Notes under the pieces: model-generated
What the model saw: the letters and a program-made list of their open reading frames with translations, nothing else
What the model was told of the DNA's origin: nothing
Database searches by the model: none
DNA from: Geopsychrobacter electrodiphilus DSM 16401
GTDB taxonomy: Bacteria > Desulfobacterota > Desulfuromonadia > Desulfuromonadales > Geopsychrobacteraceae
Assembly (NCBI RefSeq): GCF_000384395.1
Contig: NZ_ARWE01000001.1
Location: 558,001-622,000 of the forward strand
Direction of reading: 5' to 3'
DNA length: 64,000 nucleotides
Translations under genes and position numbers: made by a program
Shown here: one piece after another, positions 27,166 through 35,627 of the stretch
Layout of the letters: each line of letters starts with the position of its first letter
Numbering within the stretch: position 1 is the first letter of the stretch

Positions 27166-29280
27166 TCATTTAGGATCAGGATCAAACCCCGGATTAAAGG
27201 GCTCAAAACCGATTACTGCGCCATAAGTAATATTTACCGATCCAGCACTCCCTCCATTGAACCGGTTCCCAACACCACGACATTGACCATCTGTGCCCGG
27301 AGACTCTGAGCGACCACAATTCCGGCCATTACTGCCGCCACGAGTCGCTCCCGGAGTCGGTGTCGTCGCTCCTGGCTCACTCTGTTGACCACAGTAACTG
27401 GAGAGTGTAATCGACGAACCATAGGTTCCACCCAATGTCGTTGAACTCGATGTTCCGGCAGGATTCGGCTGGCTGGCCGGATTTTCACACAGCTGGTGGA
27501 CATATGAAGTGTCTTTGGTGTTGGCGTCCCACATGGCCTGTGAGCGGGCACGAGCCTGGCACATATTGTAGAGAGCCGTATCGGGGTCGGTTTGCTGGTC
27601 GGGGCCGGGGTCTGATGCCCCGCCACCAGCGTTGCCAGCCGCGTTAGACTGTTCACTGTCATGTTCTCTATGCCAGGCACCACAAAAACGCGAGCTGGAA
27701 CCAGCAGAACAAGCACGATCAACCACGGCGGGGTCTGGATGTGTATTGTCTCCCGGATCCTGTGCATCCTCGAAATGTTTCAAATCTCTGTCTGCCTCAT
27801 TCACAAAACGAGGGGCACCTGCATTAATAGAGTCACCAACTGCATTGGTGACTGTTGCCGCCGTGCCGAACCCAGGTATTTTACCGGCAACTGTTACAGC
27901 AGCGGCGCCAGGGTTGTCATCTGCATGTACAACCGTGTTGGCATCGTCAACAAGGGATGCTCCGGGGATAATCGCAATCAAAAGAGACGAAAGTAATTTA
28001 TGCCCGGCACGCGACCAGCTGAATTCTCGATCAGAGGGATCCCCCATAGCCATGCCAGGATTCCCTGGGACACTCCGATGCTGGCTTAACGCTCCCTTGC
28101 ACATCGCATCCATCGTCCGGCCACCAGGGTTGCCACTGAGTCCACCGCCACGAGAAGACCCCCCTGCAGAGCCTCCACCACCCTGGCTGCCTGATGATCG
28201 CCCACATACCATCTGAAGCGCCGTTTTATCGGTGCCCGAAATCATGCCTCCGGCAAAACCACCGCCTGCAGAACTGGCGCCGGGGGCACATAGCGGATTT
28301 GCCCCCCCGTTCATAAAGCGTTCCCAGGCAACTTGGCCGGCCGGAGAAAAGAGTATCGAATGCTCCCCATCAGATACCTGTAGTTCATAAAGATCCGCGA
28401 CTTCGTCACCATTCAGGTCAAGGCCAATACGCACGGAACCATCTTTGGTGAAGGTTATATTTCCTGCGAGTTGACCTGCACTGTTCAAGATTTGCTTCGA
28501 TAGGCTTTTGTCTGGATTTTCGATAACCCACATAACTTGTTTGCGGGCGCGGGATCCCGAACCTGTCTTACTTTGGGTGTGAATTACTTTTTTCCTGCCG
28601 CTGTTGCTGAGATCCGGGAGTAAAATTTGACCACGCCAGGATCTGCGTTCCATGCGCCCGGAATTTCCCGAAAAAGCATTTGTCAGTACCTGATATTCAA
28701 GCTGCTTGCCGGTCGCAAGTTGTGTTTTCGTCACCTTATCGACCGGGAGCCGATTGAAAAAGGCCCGGGATTTATTGCGGACGTCTTTAACCTTCACAAC
28801 AGGCGTTGTCTGGACTTCTCTGCGAAGCCCAGCACTCTTTTGAGGGTTAGCACTCAGCGTCCTTAGTTGATTGCATTGCTTGATGTCTTTTGCGTTGAGA
28901 TAATGCCCAGAGCGCCCGAAGGACTTGATGGGGCCAACCAATGTTGCCAGATTCTGACATGCGCGGACACTGGGTTGCGGCCAGGGGCCGCTGGTTGTGC
29001 AGCCTGTCCCACGACAGTCCCAGAAGATTTTTGCCGCATTAACTTTGCCCTGTTTACTCGCATTCTGCACGGTGTTCGCAGTGTAGCGATATATCGGGGG
29101 CGTTGTCTTTTTCACCGATAAAGTCCCGACGTTCTTTTGCTGCATCAAAACCGGGTTAGCGATGTTTGCCGCCTCGACGGTTCCCATAAGAAATGTCAGA
29201 ACAGTTGCAACGAGAAAAAATCCGAGCGGAAACAATGTCCAGGTAGTAATTCCCTTTTTGTCCCCTATCAAAGGCACCAT
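27166..29280 (-). CDS. Large exported protein with four-cysteine domain and Gly/Ser-rich body
   Basis: 704 residues from the ATG at 29280 (AGAGGA 6 nt upstream). A hydrophobic export segment (LFPLGFFLVATVLTFLMG) is followed at about 75-140 by a domain shared with the protein at 30108-31202: FWDCRGTGCTTSGPWPQPSV, then RACQNLATLVGPIKSFG, LNAKDIKQCN. The middle (about 300-350) has DGSVRIGLDLNGDEVADLYELQVSDGE, a calcium-loop-like pattern. The last 350 residues are rich in G, S, N, P and cysteine. No known enzyme. Likely a surface or extracellular protein. Confidence 0.75.
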   Translation of the reverse strand: MVPLIGDKKGITTWTLFPLGFFLVATVLTFLMGTVEAANIANPVLMQQKNVGTLSVKKTTPPIYRYTANTVQNASKQGKVNAAKIFWDCRGTGCTTSGPWPQPSVRACQNLATLVGPIKSFGRSGHYLNAKDIKQCNQLRTLSANPQKSAGLRREVQTTPVVKVKDVRNKSRAFFNRLPVDKVTKTQLATGKQLEYQVLTNAFSGNSGRMERRSWRGQILLPDLSNSGRKKVIHTQSKTGSGSRARKQVMWVIENPDKSLSKQILNSAGQLAGNITFTKDGSVRIGLDLNGDEVADLYELQVSDGEHSILFSPAGQVAWERFMNGGANPLCAPGASSAGGGFAGGMISGTDKTALQMVCGRSSGSQGGGGSAGGSSRGGGLSGNPGGRTMDAMCKGALSQHRSVPGNPGMAMGDPSDREFSWSRAGHKLLSSLLIAIIPGASLVDDANTVVHADDNPGAAAVTVAGKIPGFGTAATVTNAVGDSINAGAPRFVNEADRDLKHFEDAQDPGDNTHPDPAVVDRACSAGSSSRFCGAWHREHDSEQSNAAGNAGGGASDPGPDQQTDPDTALYNMCQARARSQAMWDANTKDTSYVHQLCENPASQPNPAGTSSSTTLGGTYGSSITLSSYCGQQSEPGATTPTPGATRGGSNGRNCGRSESPGTDGQCRGVGNRFNGGSAGSVNITYGAVIGFEPFNPGFDPDPK

Positions 29281-29299
29281 TTGCATTCCTCTGTCAGTC

Positions 29300-30032
29300 C
29301 TAGCGTACAATTTCACCAAAAGTTATAAATCTCCCCAGAACTTCCACCCTGCGTGCTTTACTTCGTCGGTATACACCATCAGGGATATCACTTGGATCTT
29401 CCGTCTCTAGCGGCTTCTTACCAAAATCCATTCCAAAGCCGCGACCGTCACTGGTGATCCAATCACCGCCCGATGAATGTCCCGGCCTCAAGTGTCCAAC
29501 TCCCGTCCACACCATCATTATACGGTTGGCCCACTTTGGCAAACCTGTGAAGGCCAGAGTTGGAATCGTGTCCATTTACCCTCAAATGACATTGCCACGT
29601 GGCCATTGGAAAAGTACGGCCCTCAGCCGATCTTAGTGGATGAATTTGTACCTCTACGGTACGGTCGACCTCACCGCTTAACGGTGTGAAACCATCCGTG
29701 TACCCATCCCCACGAATAACTATTGAACCGTGGGGTCGGTCATAAGCCGCGCATGTCACCCGATAGCGAGTGTTAAGGAGATGATGCAATTTCACGGGAA
29801 CGCGAATGATCGCCAATAAACCGGAGGTGTGGGTACGATCATATTCCGCCTTCTCTGCCTTTGCCGCTTCGGCTGCCGCAAGGCCCTCCAGCCCAATCCC
29901 AACAGGGCCAAGAACGGCGTGCGCCGGCATGGAGAAACAGAGCATCGTCAGAGATAATAGTGCAAATCTCCTCGTGTAGTGCATCGTCGACTTCGGCTCA
30001 ACCCGAGCAATGGTTTTATAGACTATCTTCAC
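29300..30032 (-). pseudogene. Exported protein interrupted by a single-base frameshift
   Basis: From the GTG at 30032 (AGGAAGGAAA upstream) a 189-residue frame with signal peptide (LLSLTMLCFSMPAHA) ends at 29463 after GTFIGR. Another frame continues seamlessly as GGDWITSDGRGFGMDFG and on to FITFGEIVR at 29300, with natural codon use. Removing one G from the GGG run at 29469-29471 joins them into about 243 residues and brings the stop to 19 bp before the next gene, as expected in this compact array. Either a real frameshift or a sequencing error. Function unknown. Confidence 0.7.
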
Positions 30033-30107
30033 GACACTTTCCTTCCTGTGATTTCATATTTCATTCTGCAGCACCTCAGCATCTTCAGTATTTTCTTGCC
30101 ACGCATT

Positions 30108-31202
30108 TTATCTTCCGGTCATTTCAAGAACCTGAGTGGAGATCACTGTGCGCGATCTAACTGCGTTCGAGCCTGTTTCTAGTCCGGTCATCTCCAACAC
30201 CTGCATGGATAACACTGTCCTGGAACCGCTTGATGGTGTCACCGCCCTCGCTCCGCCCGTGGCCATTTCCACGTCCGGCCCGGTCATCTCAAGCGGCTGC
30301 ATGGTTGTCACCATTCTCAATCTGCTCGCGGTCCTGTCCTCGTCCAACCCGGTCATCTCAAGCGGCTGCGGGGAGATCACCATCCGTGACACGCGACCGA
30401 CTGCTCGTTCAGTTGCCAAGCCACGACCGACCTGATTTTTGTGATTACTTTCGGTTGGTCTGGCCGGAACCCCAAAGGAAAGAGGAGCCTTCGGTGCCCA
30501 AGCGCTTTTATTGCTGTAAAGGTTTGTGTTTTGTTGTTTTGGACCAGAAACTTTTCCATCTTTCAGTTTGGGAAAGGCGGCATACGTCCCGGCATTTGAT
30601 ATTATTTTTCTATTGGTTAAATCATTCTCAACTCGCGGAACTATTTGCTGGGAGGATGATCTGTCTTTTCCTGTTCGTGATTTTGGGACGACTCCGATTT
30701 TTTTACTAAGGGCTGAGGTCTGAGGGGTAGCCACACGATCTGATAGCTTTTCTTTCACCCGGATGGGTTTTTTACGCATAGATATGTTCGCATTGCAGCG
30801 GTTAATATCTTTTTTGTTCAGGCTGACACCGCGTCCGCCATAAGAGTGAATCGCGCCTACTGAACGAGCCAGCGCGTTGCACGCTTCCACCGTGGGTCTA
30901 GCCCATGAGGCGCTTGTCGTGCAGCGCGCATCACTGCAGATCCATAGAGTCCCAAATACGTTGACTTTGCCCTGCTGGTGGGAGCGATGTGACGTAACCG
31001 CAACATAATCATGCACGAGTGGGCGGACCTGATTCCCTGATAAATTTCCAATATTTTGATTCTGATACAACGCCGGGTTAAGCGTCTTTGCCGCAGCAGC
31101 CATGCCCCCAGGCAGTATTGGTGAAAGAACAAACAGGAGCAGTCCCGGAGGTAACAACTTCCAGACTGTTTTTTTTATTGTTCTTTGTATTAAGATCACC
31201 AT
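30108..31202 (-). CDS. Exported protein with four-cysteine domain and C-terminal LEMTG repeats
   Basis: 364 residues. An export segment (LLPPGLLLFVLSPILPGGMAAAA) is followed at about 80-140 by the four-cysteine domain shared with the protein at 27166-29280 (LWICSDARCTTSASWARPTV, EACNALARSVGAIHSYG, LNKKDINRCN). A basic linker leads to four C-terminal repeats: VISPQPLEMTG, VTTMQPLEMTG, VLSMQVLEMTG and VISTQVLEMTG; the protein ends one residue after the last. At DNA level the repeats are spaced 69, 96 and 69 bp. The repeats look like a binding or sorting module. Function unknown. Confidence 0.75.
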   Translation of the reverse strand: MVILIQRTIKKTVWKLLPPGLLLFVLSPILPGGMAAAAKTLNPALYQNQNIGNLSGNQVRPLVHDYVAVTSHRSHQQGKVNVFGTLWICSDARCTTSASWARPTVEACNALARSVGAIHSYGGRGVSLNKKDINRCNANISMRKKPIRVKEKLSDRVATPQTSALSKKIGVVPKSRTGKDRSSSQQIVPRVENDLTNRKIISNAGTYAAFPKLKDGKVSGPKQQNTNLYSNKSAWAPKAPLSFGVPARPTESNHKNQVGRGLATERAVGRVSRMVISPQPLEMTGLDEDRTASRLRMVTTMQPLEMTGPDVEMATGGARAVTPSSGSRTVLSMQVLEMTGLETGSNAVRSRTVISTQVLEMTGR

Positions 31203-31265
31203 TCGCTATTAATCCATCTATTTGCCCTTGAGGGCGATCTCAAAAGCGCCAACAAAACTCGACCT

Positions 31266-33518
31266 TTAACGGCGGGGATCCCAACGAATCTTCGCATATC
31301 CTTTTCCCTCGTCGTAAACCTTAAGCCGGATACCCACATCGTCACCGTCCCCATCGTTGGTGTTATTCAGCCAGTTCAGGCTAAGAGCACCATCCCGCTG
31401 TTGCAACAGGACATTTCCGCCCCATCCGAAAGGTAATCCACCGCGTCCAGGAGGTGAAATATGAACATTGGACATAACGTCACCACAACTGAGACCGACC
31501 ACGGGGATACGGCGATTGGTGACACGTGATTTTCCATCGACAATATTTTGGGTTCGGTTATTTGCGCAGCGATGATTTATGCTTTCGGGGATCCTGTCGG
31601 GAATGCTGATGAGGTTGCCTGCCGCATCAGTTTTCACATGCCAGACGGAGACGCCGTCATGGGGGATACTCGCGTCATAGCCGTAGGCCAAATCGGGGTG
31701 ACCTCCAGAGGCTCGGATGAATTGCTTCGAGCGATATTCAACAATAAAATATTCCTGAGTATCACGGTGGGGGAAGAGAGGGGAGCGTCTATGCGGGTCG
31801 TAAAGAATAATCGGTCCCCCATTATAGGATTCACCATATTGGTCAGAGGGTGCTCTCAACATGGCGGACCCGGGCTCAGAAAGATTAAAAATTCGTGGTT
31901 TAATCCAGCCAAGCCTGCTCCTGTGCCAGGGATCCAGGTTGAAGGTTTTATCAAGCACTGCATCGGCAGTCCCCCCCATGAGAGATAAACTCAAACTTAC
32001 CCCCCCGGTACTCCCATAGATATCGATTGTCCCTAACTGATGGCTTAGCTCATGGGCAACAGTAATCATGTTGGCGCGATGGTCGGCCATAGACACCCCG
32101 GAACAAACGGAAATCCTTGGACGTGAGGCCCTCGGCGATGGGACGTCTACACACCCTGGATCCCCCGAGGTTATGCCGCTAAATGCACCGTAATTATCGA
32201 CCACAAGAATACCCAGCTCGGACTCAGTCACGACCCCGTCAGAATTCTGATCATATTGGCTGAAATCAAAACCCTGTGCTGCAGCAATCTTCTTAACTGA
32301 GGACCAGCGTTTATCCAAGGTGCTTTGAGGCGTTGAATCGAGGACAGGGCCAATAATTGTGGCTTTACGCCAGGTAAAACCATGGCCTCCCCGCGACGTA
32401 TAGGGAGAATAGGCCGAATTGACCGCAAAATATTGAGCAACATTTGGAAAATTCGGACCAAAGATCATTCGGTCGTAATAAGCTATGTTATGGTCAATTC
32501 TTGCGGTCGTTCCCTTGCCAGGGGGGGCCTGCAATAACATAACAAGGAGCGGCCTCTCCCCGCGGGCATGAGAATGATCCCCGGAATTGACCATGGTGCC
32601 AAACTTAAAGTCTGCAGGAGTAGCAGCTGATTTATGTTGGCGGCTGGGGCAGGTTCGGACTCCAAAGTGCGCCATGACGGCTGACGAAGGTTGATTCGTC
32701 GCGTGTAGGGTTAGCGGGAGCGGCAGGTCAGGGTCGAGCCCTGTCGGTGCTTTGATAATTAACTGCCGGTCGGTCCAAGATTGGATCTCGCCTGGCCGGG
32801 TTCCGAAGAGTGCCGTATAGCGGGGGGAGCGACTGCCGAAATTGTGGCCGTCAATAACAACACCGCGTCCTGGTCTGACACAAGCTCTAACACGGGTAAT
32901 CTGCATCGTTGATCGTCCATATGCGGCGATAGCCGCACTGATTTCAGCCCCGGTGATAATTTTCTGATTGTTTTGAGGGTTGCAATCGGGGCCGGACATA
33001 TTAATGGTAACGGTATATTCAGGGATAAAATCAGCACTGCTGCTGAGATGGGGGATTCGAAAATAAAATGAGCGACTTTGGCCCGGAGCCAGTTCGCCAC
33101 TAAAGGATCTGTCCCGGGTCCCAGGAATCGAGTGCCCGGATTCCCTGAGTTTTGCCCAGATCGGTCTGGAGTTCAGGAGATATACACCCTGACCGGCGTT
33201 AACGACTTCTCCTTCAACTGAGACCTCATAAAACCCGGGGCGTTCTCCCGCCGTAGAAACATGCCCTACACGGATATTCGTTAAGGCCGGATCCGGAGTG
33301 GAGCACTGCCTGAGGATTTTTCCGGGGGACTTCAGGTTGATGCCCGGGGTTTTTTCGTTCGGTAGTTGCAGAATTAGTTTATTCGTTTTCAGCGTCGGGA
33401 ATTTAGGTGTTTTGTATGTTTCAATCGCAAGGGTTGACCGTGCAGAGAGACCGACAACGAAGAGAACCAGCAAACAAATTTTAACTCTTCTACCATGTTT
33501 AAAGCTTTTGAATTTCAT
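31266..33518 (-). CDS. Exported M6-type zinc metalloprotease with TIG domain
   Basis: 750 residues with a signal peptide (KICLLVLFVVGLSARSTLA). An N-terminal adhesion-like domain (about 60-185) is followed by an IPT/TIG domain (about 205-295, ACVRPGRGVVIDGHNFGSRS). The catalytic domain has TVAHELSHQLGTIDIYG (HExxHxxG) near 490 and LDPWHRSRLGWIKP plus SLSLMGG, the M6 (immune-inhibitor-A-like) pattern. An EF-hand-like loop DQNSDGVVTESELG lies just before it. It probably cleaves proteins at the cell surface or outside; targets may be products of this array. Confidence 0.85.
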   Translation of the reverse strand: MKFKSFKHGRRVKICLLVLFVVGLSARSTLAIETYKTPKFPTLKTNKLILQLPNEKTPGINLKSPGKILRQCSTPDPALTNIRVGHVSTAGERPGFYEVSVEGEVVNAGQGVYLLNSRPIWAKLRESGHSIPGTRDRSFSGELAPGQSRSFYFRIPHLSSSADFIPEYTVTINMSGPDCNPQNNQKIITGAEISAAIAAYGRSTMQITRVRACVRPGRGVVIDGHNFGSRSPRYTALFGTRPGEIQSWTDRQLIIKAPTGLDPDLPLPLTLHATNQPSSAVMAHFGVRTCPSRQHKSAATPADFKFGTMVNSGDHSHARGERPLLVMLLQAPPGKGTTARIDHNIAYYDRMIFGPNFPNVAQYFAVNSAYSPYTSRGGHGFTWRKATIIGPVLDSTPQSTLDKRWSSVKKIAAAQGFDFSQYDQNSDGVVTESELGILVVDNYGAFSGITSGDPGCVDVPSPRASRPRISVCSGVSMADHRANMITVAHELSHQLGTIDIYGSTGGVSLSLSLMGGTADAVLDKTFNLDPWHRSRLGWIKPRIFNLSEPGSAMLRAPSDQYGESYNGGPIILYDPHRRSPLFPHRDTQEYFIVEYRSKQFIRASGGHPDLAYGYDASIPHDGVSVWHVKTDAAGNLISIPDRIPESINHRCANNRTQNIVDGKSRVTNRRIPVVGLSCGDVMSNVHISPPGRGGLPFGWGGNVLLQQRDGALSLNWLNNTNDGDGDDVGIRLKVYDEGKGYAKIRWDPRR

Positions 33519-33547
33519 CGGGCTCGCTTCTCGTGAATTACTTTGGT

Positions 33548-34345
33548 TCAGCGCAAATTGCGGATAACTTCGTCATTCGACTTGTTGGTCTCCCTTATTG
33601 TATCTGCCCCCATTTTTACCGCCTCACTCCTTGCAGCCACATCTTGTTGGAGATGTTCCATTTTATGATCTTTCCCTGAGTTTGTGCGTTCCGCCTTGTC
33701 TTTTATCTTCCTGGAAAATCCTTGCACAGAATCAACCGACAGCGAGACATCGCCCTTGAGCTGAGTCAGGAGCGCACGACGCACGATATTAGCGGAAATA
33801 GAAACCGTGGTTCCTGCTCGCTCGCCGCATTGGCTATGGTCGTTTTGCATGTTCAAGACATTGAGTGAAAAGGAGGGGAGAGGGTTTGCGCTCGCAAGGA
33901 TTGGCTCAGACTGCACCTGAACATGAAGGTCGCCTAGAAGGTCGAGGCGCTGATTTGGTTGTACCCGTTGCCTGAACAGTTTCAGGGCGACACGTTTCAC
34001 GGCGCCGCGCTGCGTCTTTTGAGTCACATTCACCCCGACAACGGCAACGCCAGCTAATCCACGGTTTTGAATAGAGCCATTCAGGAGATAACGGAAAGCC
34101 TGTTCCCCAGTACTGGCTCTTTGCGGAACAACACGCACAATGTGTAGTTCTCGGGCCACAAGTTTGGGGCAGCCCTGGACTGCGGGGCCCTTTACCAGAG
34201 AAGACACGCCCGTTGGCCTGGCCTGGTGAGACAGCCCTTTCACCGTCGCCGCCGGCAGGTTAATCGCTACAACCCTTCCTGCGTCCGTCAATAAAAGAGA
34301 CAGGCTCAGCAGGACCAGCATCCCACCGAAACTTAATGCCTTCAT
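33548..34345 (-). CDS. Exported protein of unknown function with helical C-terminus
   Basis: 265 residues, signal peptide (LVLLSLSLLLTDAGRVVA), then a beta-rich region with phrases like those of the neighbouring adhesion-like domains (EQAFRYLLNGSIQNRGLAGVAVVGVNVTQK, PNQRLDLLGDLHVQV). The last 60 residues are charged and helical (KIKDKAERTNSGKDHKMEHL). GGAGGGCACA precedes the ATG. It lies between the metalloprotease and the DUF4412-like gene in one direction with short spacers, so probably one operon. Confidence 0.72.
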   Translation of the reverse strand: MKALSFGGMLVLLSLSLLLTDAGRVVAINLPAATVKGLSHQARPTGVSSLVKGPAVQGCPKLVARELHIVRVVPQRASTGEQAFRYLLNGSIQNRGLAGVAVVGVNVTQKTQRGAVKRVALKLFRQRVQPNQRLDLLGDLHVQVQSEPILASANPLPSFSLNVLNMQNDHSQCGERAGTTVSISANIVRRALLTQLKGDVSLSVDSVQGFSRKIKDKAERTNSGKDHKMEHLQQDVAARSEAVKMGADTIRETNKSNDEVIRNLR

Positions 34346-34388
34346 TGTGCCCTCCGGTTGAAATAAATTTACCTGGCTTTGAAGCGAT

Positions 34389-35003
34389 TCACTTTACGTT
34401 GAAATCTGAAGCAGGGATCTCACCCTCGGTGACGCTGACCAGCACAAAAGACTGGTCGAAACGCAGCAAAGCCGGGTCTTTAATGGTATCCTCAGTGTCC
34501 AGATGTTGCAGGAATTCTCCCGATTTCGAATCTCCGGCCATGCCATTGATAACCGCGCCCATTCCCTTACCAACGTCCGCCAGCTGTTTGTTCTGCCCAA
34601 TGACAGCCTCATGGCTCTTGCCGTTTTCGGTGACTTGAAAAACCTCACCGGTAATACCGGCGATCGTCTCTTTGCGCCCGGTTGCCTTGATCATGATCTG
34701 GGGGTTCGAGGATGCAACCCCTGCTTTGCCCATCATCCCTTTAAGCGCGGCATAGGCTGCCGTCATATCAATAACCTGTTTTCCATTGACCAAATACATC
34801 TTTTCGCCATTCTTAACCGTAGCCGGTCCCATTTTGCCATAAGACCAATACTCCGAACGGACATGATCTGCGTCATGGAATTTCACAATTTGGAAGTCTG
34901 CGGCCTTTGCAATCTTGTATTTTGCTGTGACATCGGCAAAAACCGTTTGGGCAGCGATAATCATCAGTAACGAAAGCATTGAAACAATGAAAACTGAGCG
35001 CAT
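34389..35003 (-). CDS. Exported DUF4412-like protein, first gene of the array
   Basis: 204 residues from the ATG at 35003 with TTTGGAGGAAAAA upstream. Signal peptide (IVSMLSLLMIIAAQTVFA), then ADVTAKYKIAKAADF, DADHVRSEYWSYGKM, GEKMYLVNGKQVIDMTAAY and RKETIAGITGEVFQVTENGKSHEAVIGQNKQL. Paralog of the protein at 25179-25859. Its 5' end and upstream DNA occur again at 38437-38520, separated by the two-component genes. Confidence 0.8.
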   Translation of the reverse strand: MRSVFIVSMLSLLMIIAAQTVFADVTAKYKIAKAADFQIVKFHDADHVRSEYWSYGKMGPATVKNGEKMYLVNGKQVIDMTAAYAALKGMMGKAGVASSNPQIMIKATGRKETIAGITGEVFQVTENGKSHEAVIGQNKQLADVGKGMGAVINGMAGDSKSGEFLQHLDTEDTIKDPALLRFDQSFVLVSVTEGEIPASDFNVK

Positions 35004-35079
35004 TTTTTCCTCCAAATGTAATTTTCGCGAGCATAAACTATTGTTAAGTACATTAATACTATCGAAATAGTCATAATTA
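34995..35079. repeat. Direct repeat copy 1: 5' end and leader of the DUF4412-like gene
   Basis: About 85 bp that match 38437-38520 in the same orientation with a few substitutions and one indel. Shared landmarks include TGAGCGCATTTT, CCTCCAAATG, ATTTTCGCG, GCATAAAC, then AAGTACATTAATACTATCGA and ATAGTCATAATTA. It covers the first codons, ribosome site and probable promoter of the gene. Confidence 0.9.
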
Positions 35080-35423
35080 AGTGTTAAATTGAAACACTTT
35101 AGTTTAACCGCAAATTAGTTATTTACGAAAGCATTTTTCATGTGGAAGTGTCCCCCTTTGAATTCATCAGTCTTAGAATCACTTAGTATTGCGCTAATTT
35201 GGGAGAAACACCATTATCCTTAGGTATGAGGCGATTGATACTTTTGTATCGGTTCCGGATTTTTCCTGAAGGCTGTATTTGTAATTCAGTAGAATAAACT
35301 TCATCTCACTTATTTTTTACTTCGGCGGATTCAATTCTGAGGTGCAACTTTTGTAGATGAGTTTAAGTGGCGAGCTGCGGTAACGTCGAAGGTACTTAAA
35401 ACGACCAAGAGAAAGGAGCACAG
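35080..35423. other. A/T-rich intergenic region, no gene seen
   Basis: No convincing reading frame. From about 35338 the sequence probably belongs to the left end of the IS30-type remnant that follows. Confidence 0.6.
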
Positions 35424-35588
35424 ATGAAGACCTACACACAGCTCGCCAGCGATCAAAGATACCTGATTCTCGGGTTGATGAAAGCGGGTTGGAAACAAGG
35501 ACTGAGCGCAGAGGAGATCGGTGTGGACAAGCCCACGATCTCGCGTGAGTTGAAGCATATATCTTTCTTCAATGATATTTGGGCTTAA
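35424..35588 (+). pseudogene. Truncated IS30-family transposase (N-terminal fragment)
   Basis: 54 residues: MKTYTQLASDQRYLILGLMK, then SAEEIGVDKPTISRELKH, the N-terminal helix-turn-helix of IS30-type transposases. After RELKH the frame enters unrelated sequence and stops. GAAAGGAG precedes the ATG, as in intact elements. The DDE catalytic domain is missing, so it cannot transpose. It marks a past insertion beside the two-component module. Confidence 0.8.
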
Positions 35589-35627
35589 ATAGTTTTTTAG
35601 CGATTACATTTCCGGATAAATTCTGTG

